Made by a program: the position numbers and the translations under genes | Shown here: positions 9,256 through 17,261 of the stretch, one piece after another | Numbering within the stretch: the first letter of the stretch is position 1 | Layout of the letters: each line of letters starts with the position of its first letter | DNA from: JB111 sp049856295 | GTDB taxonomy: Bacteria; Actinomycetota; Actinomycetes; Actinomycetales; Actinomycetaceae | Direction of reading: 5' to 3' | Length of the DNA: 64,000 nt | Assembly (NCBI RefSeq): GCF_049856295.1 | Contig: NZ_JBNDMZ010000011.1 | Span: forward strand, 122,005 to 186,004 | Notes under the pieces: model-generated | Database searches by the model: none | Told to the model about the DNA's origin: nothing | Seen by the model: only the letters and a program-made list of their open reading frames with translations

Positions 9256-9340
9256 CGCCACGAGGCGCGACGTCCGCCGCACGTCGGGAGCTCCGCCGCA
9301 AGGCGGGGCACCGGGCGGCGCGAGGTACCAGGTCGGCGGG

Positions 9341-10414
9341 TCAGGCGCCGCGCTCGTGCGCCGCGAGGCGCGCCAAGCCTTCGTCGATCGTCACGGCCGG
9401 GGTCCAGTCGAGCCCCGCGCGGGTGCGCCGCTGGTCGAACCAGTGCGCCGTGGAGAGCTGCTCGGCGAGGAACCGGGTCATCGGCGGCTCGTCCGGGCCG
9501 GGGCGCACGGCCCACACGGCCTCGACGAGCGCCCCGGCCGCACGAGCGACCACAGCGGGCACGCGCCAGGCGGGCGGTCGCACGCCCGCGGCGAGGCAGA
9601 TCCCGGCGAGCAGGTCGCCCACGGGCCGCGGCTCGCCGTTGGTGACGACGAAGGCCTCGCCGTGGGCGTCCTCGGCACGGTCCAGCGCGGCCACGAGCGC
9701 GTCGGCGGCGTTGTCCACGTAGACCGAGTCGATGAGGGCGGCCCCCTGGTCGAGCAGCGGCAGCCGGCCCGCGCGGGCCCGCTCGACGATCCGGCCCACC
9801 AGCTGGGTGTCCCCCGGCCCCCAGACCAGGTGGGGCCGGACGGCGACCACGGCGAGGCCCGGCCCGTCGGCCGCGAGCGCAAGCCGCTCCGCCGCAGCCT
9901 TCGTGCGCGCGTAGTGGCCGCGAGCGAGCTCCGGCTCCGCGCGCCCCGCCGGGACACCCACGAGGGAGTCGCCGGCGTGCGCGACCGAGGGTGAGGACAC
10001 CTGGACGAACCGGGTGACACCCGCGGCCCGCGCCGCCGCGAGCAGCCGCCGGGTGCCCTCGACGTTGATCTCCTCGTACTCGCGGCGCGGCCCGCTCACC
10101 GAGACCTTCGCGGCGAGGTGCACGACGGCGTCGCGGCCCTCGACGGCGCGGCGCACGGCGTCGTCGTCGGCGAGGGACCCGAGCGAGTCGGCGGCGCCGG
10201 GGACACCTGCCTGCCTGCGCTGGAAGGTGCGGACGTCGTGGCCGGCGGCCACGAGGCGCTCGGCCGTGCGACGCCCGAGCATGCCGCTGGCGCCGGTGAC
10301 GAGGACGCGGGCAGCGGCGGAGCGTGCGGGTGCGCCGACCTCCGACGTGAGCACACCGCGGCTCGCGGTGTGCTCCTCGTACCCCGTGTCCGGGGTGTGC
10401 CCGACGCGGTTCAC
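9341..10414 (-). CDS. oleD: OleD, 2-alkyl-3-oxoalkanoate reductase
   Basis: NAD(P)H-dependent short-chain/extended dehydrogenase that reduces the beta-ketoacid made by OleA to a beta-hydroxy acid in olefin biosynthesis. It has the Rossmann motif VLVTGASGMLG (near residues 37-47), the Ser of VQVSSPSV and the catalytic YARTK. Assignment to OleD rather than another NAD-dependent epimerase rests on its place behind oleBC and oleA. The GTG at 10414 overlaps the oleBC stop by 4 bp (GTGA), giving 357 residues. The N-terminal 35 residues precede the nucleotide fold and may be partly disordered. Confidence 0.85.
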   Translation of the reverse strand: MNRVGHTPDTGYEEHTASRGVLTSEVGAPARSAAARVLVTGASGMLGRRTAERLVAAGHDVRTFQRRQAGVPGAADSLGSLADDDAVRRAVEGRDAVVHLAAKVSVSGPRREYEEINVEGTRRLLAAARAAGVTRFVQVSSPSVAHAGDSLVGVPAGRAEPELARGHYARTKAAAERLALAADGPGLAVVAVRPHLVWGPGDTQLVGRIVERARAGRLPLLDQGAALIDSVYVDNAADALVAALDRAEDAHGEAFVVTNGEPRPVGDLLAGICLAAGVRPPAWRVPAVVARAAGALVEAVWAVRPGPDEPPMTRFLAEQLSTAHWFDQRRTRAGLDWTPAVTIDEGLARLAAHERGA

Positions 10415-13272
10415 GGCGTGCCTGCCCGTTCGCCGGCGAGGAACGCCTCGGCCCACCGCCCGATCCGGCCGCGCTCGATCTTGGCGTTGTGCCGGACGTC
10501 GGTCGGCAGCTCGGGCACCCGCAGCACGGCCGCGACGTCGATGCCCCGGTCGTCCCTGACGGCACCACGCATGGCCCGCGTGAGGCCGGGCGTCGCGAGG
10601 GCGGGGCGCGCCCCGGCGCGCGGGTCGATCTCCGGATCGGTCTCGAGGACGACGACGACCTGCTGCACCCCGGCCGGCCCGACCCCGACGACGCCGGCCC
10701 GACGCACGCCCCGCACCCGCTGCGCAGCCTGCTCGGCGGCGACCGGCGTGACGACCCCGGCGGGCGTGGTGACGGCGTGGCCGAGGCGCCCCTCGATCCA
10801 CAGCCGGCCCGTCGCGTCGAGGTGCCCGACGTCGCCGGTGCGGTGCCATCCCGGGTGGTCGGCGCTCGCGGCCTGGGTACCCCAGAGCCGGTCGTACCGG
10901 TCCTTGCGGTGGGGGCCGGTGACGAGGACCTCGCCGGTGACGCCGGGCGCGGTGGTCGGCTCCCCCGTGGCGTCGCCCGCGGCGTCGAGCGGGACGATCT
11001 GGACCTCGGCGCCGACGGCGGGCCGGCCGACGCAGGTACCGCCGCCGGCGCCGACGACGAGGTGGGTGGCCGTGATGTCAGGGGCGCGCGTGGTGTCACA
11101 GGTGGCCGTGGCGGCCACGGCGTCGTCGGCGGCCGCCCGGATGCCCGGCAGGTCGATGTCGGTGACCGGCAGCATCTCGGTCATGCCGTAGGGGGTGTGC
11201 ACGGCGGCGGACGGCATGACCTCGGCGACGCGCGCGAGCAGCTCGGGGGCGATCGGTGCACCGGCCGAGAGGAAGAGCCCGACGCCGGTGAGCGCGGCGC
11301 GCTGGTCGTCGTCGAGGGCGTCCGCCGTCCGCAGGACCCCCTCGAGTGCCGACGGCGAGGTGAAGACGGCGGTGGCGCGCCCCGCGGCGACGGCATCGGC
11401 CAGCGCCGTCGCCGTGAGCGTGGCCGGCGCGGTGACGTCCATGTCCGGGGTCACCGCGACCGAGCCGAGCGCGGTACCGATGAGCGCGAACGGGGCGAAC
11501 CCGGCGACGAACGACGCGCCCGGGCCGAGGTCGTAGGTCGCGGCCAGGGCGTCCCGCATGCCGGCGAGCCGGCGGTGGGTGTAGACGACGCCCTTGGCCG
11601 GGCCGGTCGACCCGGAGGTGAAGAGGACGGCGGCGTCGTCGTCGGGGTCGGGGGCGCCGGGGAGCACCGCGCCGGTCCGCTCGAGCTGCGCGCCACGGGC
11701 GACGAGGGTCTCGACGTCGCTCTCCGCCCCGAGGACGCGCGTCCGGGCGGGAGACAGCTCCGTGGCGGCCACGCGCCGGCCGGGCCAGCCCAGCAGGCGC
11801 GCGCCGACGAGGCCGCGCTCGATGCCGATGATCAGATCCGGGTCGGCGCCGCGCAGGGCCCGGCTCATGCCGCGCAGGCCGAGGCCCTGGTCGGCGAGGA
11901 CCACCACCGCGCCGAGGCGCAGGCAGGCGAACAGGGCGGTTGTCAGGCCGACGCCGGGAGTGACGAGCAGGCTGACCCGCTGACCGGGTCGTACCCCGAG
12001 GTCGTGGAGGCCGAGCGCGAGGTGGCGGGCCCGCGTGGCGAGATCGCGCCAGCTCACCGTGTCGGTACCCGCCGGAGAGAGGGACACGACGGCGGGATGA
12101 TCGCTGTCCCGGTGCTCGTCGAGGACCGCGGTGAGCGGTCGGTACGCAGGGGTGCGGTCGGCTGCCGTTCCTGTCGTCGCGCCGGAGGTCGGCGCACCGT
12201 CGCGGGCCGCGTCGTCGTCGAGCCGGGGCGTGGTGTCGACGGATTCCGCGGGCGTGCCCTCGGACGCGCGGGTAGGTGCCCCATGGCGGTCGCCGTAGGT
12301 CGCGCCCAGCCAGCGCACCACGGTGCCGGCGACGTCGGCGTCCTCCGGTAGGAGGTGGCCGGCCCCCTCGAACCGGTGGACGTCGGCGTGCGGGAGGCGG
12401 GCGAGCAGGTCGCGCAGGTAGCGCTCCTGGAAGACGGGGTCGCGCGGGCCCCACATGACGAGCGCCGGGACGTGCAGCCGAGCGGCGCCCGCGGCGATGC
12501 GGTCGAGCTCGGCGCGGCTCGGGTGGTCGGCGGTCGCGGGGATGTCGGCGACGAAGTCCGCGATCGCGGCCCGCTCGTCGGCCGTGCCGTAGGGCGCGCG
12601 GTAGGCCCGCCGGACCTCGGGCGGCAGCGGCGGGTCGGCGAGGGAGAGGGTGGCGTCGAGGAACGCGGTCGTGCCGCGGGTGGCCCACCCGTGGACCGCG
12701 CGGTGGCCCGCGAGGCGCAGGAGGCCGGGGATCGGTGCGGCGCCGTCGTGGTGGACGGCCGTGTTGGTGAGGACGATGCCGGCGAGCAGGTCGGGGTGGT
12801 CGGTCGCCCAGCCCAGCGAGACGACGCCGCCCCAGTCGTGGCCCACGGTGACGACGGGCGCCGTGAGGCCGAGCTCGTCGGTGAGCGCGCCGAGGTCGGC
12901 GACGCGGTCGGCGAGGCCGCGCCGGCGGCCGTCGCGCGCCGAGTACCCCATGCCGGGCTGGTCGACGGCGACGACGCGCCACCCCGTCTCGGCGCCCTCC
13001 CGCAGGAGGTCGCGCCACAGGTAGGACCACGTCGGGTTGCCGTGCACGGCGAGGAGGGTGCCGCGGGCGGGGCCGACGAGGTCGGCCGCGTTGTCGAGGA
13101 CGTGCCAGGAGGTGGGCCGCTCCCCCGGCGGGCCCGGCTCCGTGACGTGGCGGCTCCAGCGCGGATCCAGTCCCGGGAGGTCGGGCAGGCGCGGTCGGTC
13201 GGTCGAGGGGGCCGTGTCGCGCGGGTCGGGTCGGTCGTTCGGGTCGATCAGGTCGGGCACTGCGCGCGTCAC
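10411..13272 (-). CDS. oleBC: OleBC fusion: beta-lactone decarboxylase plus beta-lactone synthetase
   Basis: Bifunctional 953-residue protein. Residues 1 to about 330 are an alpha/beta hydrolase (oxyanion motif HGNP 77-80, nucleophile D146 in VGHDWGG, His in GAGH near 306), corresponding to OleB, which decarboxylates the beta-lactone to a cis-olefin. A disordered linker (about 331-375) leads to an AMP-dependent ligase (P-loop TSGSTG 552-557, YGMTE, GDVGHLD, distal Lys region), corresponding to OleC, which closes the beta-lactone. Natural OleB-OleC fusions are known in actinobacteria such as Micrococcus. GTG at 13272 overlaps the oleA stop by 4 bp (GTGA). Confidence 0.9.
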   Translation of the reverse strand: MTRAVPDLIDPNDRPDPRDTAPSTDRPRLPDLPGLDPRWSRHVTEPGPPGERPTSWHVLDNAADLVGPARGTLLAVHGNPTWSYLWRDLLREGAETGWRVVAVDQPGMGYSARDGRRRGLADRVADLGALTDELGLTAPVVTVGHDWGGVVSLGWATDHPDLLAGIVLTNTAVHHDGAAPIPGLLRLAGHRAVHGWATRGTTAFLDATLSLADPPLPPEVRRAYRAPYGTADERAAIADFVADIPATADHPSRAELDRIAAGAARLHVPALVMWGPRDPVFQERYLRDLLARLPHADVHRFEGAGHLLPEDADVAGTVVRWLGATYGDRHGAPTRASEGTPAESVDTTPRLDDDAARDGAPTSGATTGTAADRTPAYRPLTAVLDEHRDSDHPAVVSLSPAGTDTVSWRDLATRARHLALGLHDLGVRPGQRVSLLVTPGVGLTTALFACLRLGAVVVLADQGLGLRGMSRALRGADPDLIIGIERGLVGARLLGWPGRRVAATELSPARTRVLGAESDVETLVARGAQLERTGAVLPGAPDPDDDAAVLFTSGSTGPAKGVVYTHRRLAGMRDALAATYDLGPGASFVAGFAPFALIGTALGSVAVTPDMDVTAPATLTATALADAVAAGRATAVFTSPSALEGVLRTADALDDDQRAALTGVGLFLSAGAPIAPELLARVAEVMPSAAVHTPYGMTEMLPVTDIDLPGIRAAADDAVAATATCDTTRAPDITATHLVVGAGGGTCVGRPAVGAEVQIVPLDAAGDATGEPTTAPGVTGEVLVTGPHRKDRYDRLWGTQAASADHPGWHRTGDVGHLDATGRLWIEGRLGHAVTTPAGVVTPVAAEQAAQRVRGVRRAGVVGVGPAGVQQVVVVLETDPEIDPRAGARPALATPGLTRAMRGAVRDDRGIDVAAVLRVPELPTDVRHNAKIERGRIGRWAEAFLAGERAGTP

Positions 13273-14303
13273 CAGGCGAGCTCGAGCATCGCGGTGTTGA
13301 GTCCCGAGCCCACGCCCATGCACAGCACGCGGTCGCCGGTCTCCAGCTTCTCCGACTGCGCGGCGAGGGTCATCGGCAACGACGCCGGACCCACGTTGCC
13401 CCAGTGGGAGAACGTGATCGGCACGCGGTCCGCGGGCAGGTCGATCGCGTCGATGACGGCCTTGGTGTACGGCGTGGAGATCTGGTGGGTGACGTACCGG
13501 TCCATGTCGGTCCAGTCGAAGCCACCGACGTCGTGGGCCTCCCGCCAGGCATCGGTGACGAGGGCGAGCCCGCCGTCGAGGAGCCCCTTGGTGTCGGTGA
13601 ACATCCCGTCGAGGTCGCCGACGCACAGCTCGTGGTGCTCGGTGCCGGCGCGGCTCACCCCGCCGACGACCCGGTGGCTGCCGGGGTGCCGGTCGGCGGG
13701 CCCGAGGACGGCGGCCGCAGCCCCGGCGCCGAGGGTGAGGGAGGCGAACTCGCGGTGGTAGTCCTCGCGCGTCGCACCGGGGCGGCCGAGGCGCTCGATG
13801 GTCGTGCGCTGGGTCTCGCGCGGGTCCTCGCTGTTGACGATGAGGGCGTACTCGATCTGACCGGCGTCGATCATCGTGGCGGCGAGCATGATGCCGTTGA
13901 CGAACCCGAGGCAGGCGTTGGCGAGGTCGAAGTTCATCGCAGAGCTCGGCAGCGACAGCCCGTCGTGGATCCGCACGGCGACCGACGGCTCGAGGTGCGT
14001 GCGCGTGACCGACGTGTTGATGAGCAGGCCCACGCGCGAGGGCTCGATTCCCGCGTCGGCGAGCGCCTTCGCTCCGGCCTCGATCGCCGGGTCGTCGAAC
14101 AGTGTCCCGGGCTCCCACCAGCGGCGCTCGACGACGCCGGAGACCCGTTCGAGCAGGTGGTCCGGGATCCGCAGCCGCTTGCGGGTCTCCGCCAGCTCGT
14201 CCTCGAAATGGCGCGACGGCACCCTGACCGGCGCCTCGATGTGCGTCACCGACAGCACCGCGGTGTCGCGGTACCGGAAGCTCGCGTTTCCTACGTCCGT
14301 CAC
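13269..14303 (-). CDS. oleA: OleA, head-to-head acyl-CoA condensing thiolase
   Basis: Thiolase-superfamily enzyme that joins two fatty acyl-CoA molecules to a beta-ketoacid, the first step to long-chain olefins. It resembles FabH but belongs to the OleA group by context. Catalytic residues visible: C131 in DLANACLGFVNG, H273 in YVTHQIS and N303 in HWGNVGPAS. First gene of a tightly overlapping oleA-oleBC-oleD operon. A TAGGTT element (14310-14315, minus strand) lies exactly 6 nt before the GTG start, while the AGGAGG directly abuts the start and would be too close, so a leaderless transcript is likely. Confidence 0.92.
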   Translation of the reverse strand: MTDVGNASFRYRDTAVLSVTHIEAPVRVPSRHFEDELAETRKRLRIPDHLLERVSGVVERRWWEPGTLFDDPAIEAGAKALADAGIEPSRVGLLINTSVTRTHLEPSVAVRIHDGLSLPSSAMNFDLANACLGFVNGIMLAATMIDAGQIEYALIVNSEDPRETQRTTIERLGRPGATREDYHREFASLTLGAGAAAAVLGPADRHPGSHRVVGGVSRAGTEHHELCVGDLDGMFTDTKGLLDGGLALVTDAWREAHDVGGFDWTDMDRYVTHQISTPYTKAVIDAIDLPADRVPITFSHWGNVGPASLPMTLAAQSEKLETGDRVLCMGVGSGLNTAMLELAW

Positions 14304-14430
14304 CTCCTCAACCTAGGCGGGCGGCGGGAGCCGCGCAGGTCGAGCCGCTCTCGGCGAACACGGTTGCACCCGGTACGGACCGGTGAGAACGCCGTCCGCG
14401 TCGGACACGCATGCCCTGCGCGCCCGGGCG

Positions 14431-15387
14431 CTACCACCGCTCGACGTCGACCGCGGAGAGCCGGTCGCGGACGGCCGTCAGCGCCGTCGCGACGTCCTCG
14501 TCGCACCGGATCGACCACGCCCACTGCGGCGGGAGCCACAGCACGTGGCCGAGGATCTCGACGGCGGACGGCGCCTCGATCGTCCACCGGACCCGGTGGG
14601 TACCGAGCTCCTCGACCGCGTCCCGCCGGATCCATCGTCCGAACGACGCCATCAGCTCGTCGGTCCCGACCTCGATCGTCACCTCGGCGCGGTGCTGCAC
14701 CGGTTCGTCGCGCCGGAAGAGCGTGGCGATCCCGCCCTCGGGCAGCTCGCGGGGGCGGAAGGTCGCGCCGGTGCGGCGCGCGTCCGTCATCCGGTCGAGC
14801 CGGAAGGTGCGCCAGGCGTCCCGGTCGAGGTCGGAGCAGACGAGGTACCAGCGGCCGTGGCGCGCCACGAGCGTGTGCGGCTCGACGTGCCGGCCGGACA
14901 CCGTCCCCTGCACGTCGCGATAGGTGAACCTCACGCGCTCGCCCAGGCGGCAGCCGAGCGCGAGCTCCCCGAGGAGCGTGGCGTCCGCCCGCGGTCCGGG
15001 ACCGATCTCGACGACGTGGTCGGTGAGCGCAGCCGCGCGGCGCCGCAGGTGGGAGGGCAGGAACTGGTCGATCTTCGCCATCGTGCGGGCCGCCGCCTCC
15101 GGCCCACGTCCGGTGACGGCAGCGGTCCGCAGTCCGACCGCCAGCGCGAGCGCCTCCTCGTCGTCGAGCAGCAGCGGGGGCAGCGCGTTGCCGGCCTGCA
15201 GTCGGTACCCGCCCTCCTCCCCCGGCGTCGACTCGACCGCGTAGCCGAGGTCGCGCAGGCGCTCGACGTCGCGCCGCACCGTCCGGGGCGAGACACCCAG
15301 CTCGCCCGCGAGCTCGGCGCCCGTCCAGCTGCGCCGCGCCTGCAGGAGGTCGAGCAGCCGGAGGGCACGCCTCGTCGGATCGGTCAT
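14431..15387 (-). CDS. WYL-domain transcriptional regulator (DeoR/YafY type)
   Basis: 318-residue regulator with an N-terminal winged helix (TGAELAGELGVSPRTVRRDVERL, about 21-43), a central WYL domain (HTLVARHGRWYLVCSDL) and a C-terminal WCX extension. ATG at 15387 gives MTDPTRRALRLLDLL, the normal family start. It is divergent from the ABC exporter with 62 bp between the starts, so control of that exporter is the simplest guess. WYL domains often sense nucleotides or small ligands; the ligand is unknown. Confidence 0.88.
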   Translation of the reverse strand: MTDPTRRALRLLDLLQARRSWTGAELAGELGVSPRTVRRDVERLRDLGYAVESTPGEEGGYRLQAGNALPPLLLDDEEALALAVGLRTAAVTGRGPEAAARTMAKIDQFLPSHLRRRAAALTDHVVEIGPGPRADATLLGELALGCRLGERVRFTYRDVQGTVSGRHVEPHTLVARHGRWYLVCSDLDRDAWRTFRLDRMTDARRTGATFRPRELPEGGIATLFRRDEPVQHRAEVTIEVGTDELMASFGRWIRRDAVEELGTHRVRWTIEAPSAVEILGHVLWLPPQWAWSIRCDEDVATALTAVRDRLSAVDVERW

Positions 15388-15436
15388 ACCTGAATCCTGC
15401 CCGCCGACGCGGTCAGGATGTGGCCGCATACCTTCG

Positions 15437-15450
15437 TAGCTTCGAGCCCA
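15437..15450 (+). promoter_or_regulatory. Leaderless-type promoter of the ABC exporter
   Basis: TAGCTT at 15437-15442 fits the actinobacterial -10 consensus TANNNT and is followed by 7 nt and then the ATG, so transcription probably starts at the A of the start codon. The site lies within the short divergent region shared with the WYL regulator. Confidence 0.5.
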
Positions 15451-16472
15451 TGGAACCCATCATCCGCACAGAACGGCTCAGCAAAGTCTTCGACCGAAGC
15501 GGCGGGACGCCCGTGCGCGCCGTCGACGAGCTCACGGTCGACGTCGCCCCCGGCACCCTCACGGCCTTCCTCGGCCCCAACGGCGCCGGCAAGTCGACCG
15601 CGATGCGCATGCTCACCACGCTGCTCACCCCCACCTCCGGCGCCGCCCGGGTCTGCGGGTTCGACGTCAGCCGCGACCCGGACGAGGTCCGGGCCCGCAT
15701 CGGCTACGTCGGTCAGAAGCACGGCGCCAGCCAGAACCAGCGGGTGCGCGACGAGCTGCTCGCCCAGGGCGCGCTGTTCGGCCTTCCCGCCCGTGCCGTC
15801 CGCCGACGGGTGGACGACCTCCTCGACGCCCTCGACCTCGCCGGCCTCGCCGAGCGCCAGGTCCTCACGCTCTCGGGTGGTCAGCGCCGCCGGGTCGACA
15901 TCGCCCTCGGCCTGGTCCCGGCGCCGCGCCTTCTCGTCCTCGACGAGCCGACGACGGGGCTCGACCCGCAGGCGCGCGCCAACCTCTGGGAGCACGTCAC
16001 GCGGCTGCGGCGCGAGGACGACATGACCGTCCTGCTGACGACCCACTACCTGGAGGAGGCGGACCGCTACGCCGAGCGCGTCCTCGTCGTCGACGGCGGT
16101 CGGATCGTCGCCGACGGCACCGGCGAGTCCCTCAAGCGCGACCTCGCGAGCGACCGCATCCACCTCGACGTCGAGTCCGCGCGTCTGGACGAGGTCTCGG
16201 CCGGCCTGAGAGTGGCCGGCCACCACCCGACGGCGACAGGCACACGCACAGGCACAGGCACAGGCACAGGCACGACGACGATCAGCGTGCCCGTCCCCGA
16301 CGCGCGCGCCGCCCTGCCGACGCTCGTCGCCGATCTCGCCGGCCGCGGCGTCGTCGGGGCCTGGGCCGAGCACCCCACCCTCGACGACGTCTTCCTCGGC
16401 CTCACGGGCCGGTCGCTCCGCGACGGCGAGCACACGCCCGCCGAGGCCGTCACCTCGGGAGGTGCACGATGA
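15450..16472 (+). CDS. ABC transporter ATP-binding protein (DrrA-like)
   Basis: Nucleotide-binding subunit of an ABC-2 exporter, 340 residues. Walker A GPNGAGKST (42-50), signature LSGGQ, Walker B LLVLDEP and H-loop TTHYLEEADRYAERV are all present; the C-terminal extension is typical of DrrA-like drug exporters. It overlaps the permease by 4 bp (ATGA). An in-frame hexanucleotide repeat near residue 265 encodes an alternating Thr-Gly run that is unlikely to be functionally important. ATG at 15450 is chosen over the upstream GTG at 15420 because of the -10 element 7 nt before it. Confidence 0.92.
   Translation: MEPIIRTERLSKVFDRSGGTPVRAVDELTVDVAPGTLTAFLGPNGAGKSTAMRMLTTLLTPTSGAARVCGFDVSRDPDEVRARIGYVGQKHGASQNQRVRDELLAQGALFGLPARAVRRRVDDLLDALDLAGLAERQVLTLSGGQRRRVDIALGLVPAPRLLVLDEPTTGLDPQARANLWEHVTRLRREDDMTVLLTTHYLEEADRYAERVLVVDGGRIVADGTGESLKRDLASDRIHLDVESARLDEVSAGLRVAGHHPTATGTRTGTGTGTGTTTISVPVPDARAALPTLVADLAGRGVVGAWAEHPTLDDVFLGLTGRSLRDGEHTPAEAVTSGGAR
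16236..16271 (+). repeat. Six hexanucleotide repeats inside the ABC ATPase gene
   Basis: Six consecutive 6-bp units (ACAGGC, with one ACACGC variant) in the C-terminal part of the ATPase gene. Copy-number change would alter the Thr-Gly run without shifting the frame. Confidence 0.85.
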
Positions 16473-17260
16473 CCGCGACGCACGACACGCCGCCCACCCT
16501 CACGCCTCGTCGTCCGGGTCTGGTGGAGGCCACCTGGACAATCATGCTCCGCGAGCTCCGACCCGTCCTGCACGACCCGTTCTCCGTCACCTTCAACCTC
16601 GTCCAGCCGTTGACGTTCCTCCTGCTGTTCGGGCCGCTCCTGGCCGGGACCGTCGGAGTTCCGCTCGCCGAGTCGCTCACCTGGTTCGTGCCGGGGGTGC
16701 TCGGCATGATCGTCCTGTTCGGCGTCGGGATGACAGGTTCGAACCTCCAGTTCGAGATCCACGCCGGCAGTCACGAACGGACGCTGGTCACGCCGGTCCC
16801 TCGCTCCGCCCTCCTCGTGGGGCGGGCGCTCAAGGAGTTCGCTCCCGTCCTGGCCCAGAGCGCGGTCCTCCTCGTCGTAGCGGTTCTCCTCGGCTACCGG
16901 GCGGACGTCGTCGGCACACTGCTCGGCCTCGTGCTGCTCGGGTTGTTCGCCGTCGGGCTCGCGTCGCTGTCCTACGCCCTCGGGGTCGCCACGGCCTCGA
17001 CGGAATGGATGTTCTGGGCGATCCAGCAGACGATGATCTTCCCGCTGCTGCTCCTGTCCGGAATGCTGCTGCCGCTCGAGGACGGGCCACGCTGGATGCA
17101 GGGGGCCGCCGCCGTCAACCCGCTGACACACCTCATCGACGCCGAGCGGGCGCTCGCCGCCGGCGACCTCCTGTCCCGGGACGTCGCCACGGGGGTGGTC
17201 GCGACCGTGCTCACGCTGGTCGTCGGCCTCGGGATCGGGCTGCGCGCGATGCGCGCGTGA
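16469..17260 (+). CDS. ABC-2 type permease
   Basis: Membrane subunit of the exporter, 263 residues with about six membrane segments (for example FNLVQPLTFLLLFGPLL and SAVLLVVAVLLGY). The order and the C-terminal loop (SGMLLPLEDGPRWMQGAAAVNPLTHL) match DrrB-like ABC-2 permeases. Start overlaps the ATPase stop (ATGA), so the two are coupled. The substrate could be a drug, lipid or peptide; no biosynthetic cluster is next to it apart from the ole genes on the far side of the WYL gene. Confidence 0.9.
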   Translation: MTATHDTPPTLTPRRPGLVEATWTIMLRELRPVLHDPFSVTFNLVQPLTFLLLFGPLLAGTVGVPLAESLTWFVPGVLGMIVLFGVGMTGSNLQFEIHAGSHERTLVTPVPRSALLVGRALKEFAPVLAQSAVLLVVAVLLGYRADVVGTLLGLVLLGLFAVGLASLSYALGVATASTEWMFWAIQQTMIFPLLLLSGMLLPLEDGPRWMQGAAAVNPLTHLIDAERALAAGDLLSRDVATGVVATVLTLVVGLGIGLRAMRA

Positions 17261-17261
17261 G

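Noticed and set aside
4716..9282. Very long open frames antisense to the phosphoesterase, GCS2-type and amidohydrolase genes (also across 56267-60082, antisense to ileS)
   Set aside because: They are Arg/Pro/Gly/Ala- or Asp/Val/Glu-rich mirror frames caused by the GC-rich third positions of the true genes, and show no known motifs.
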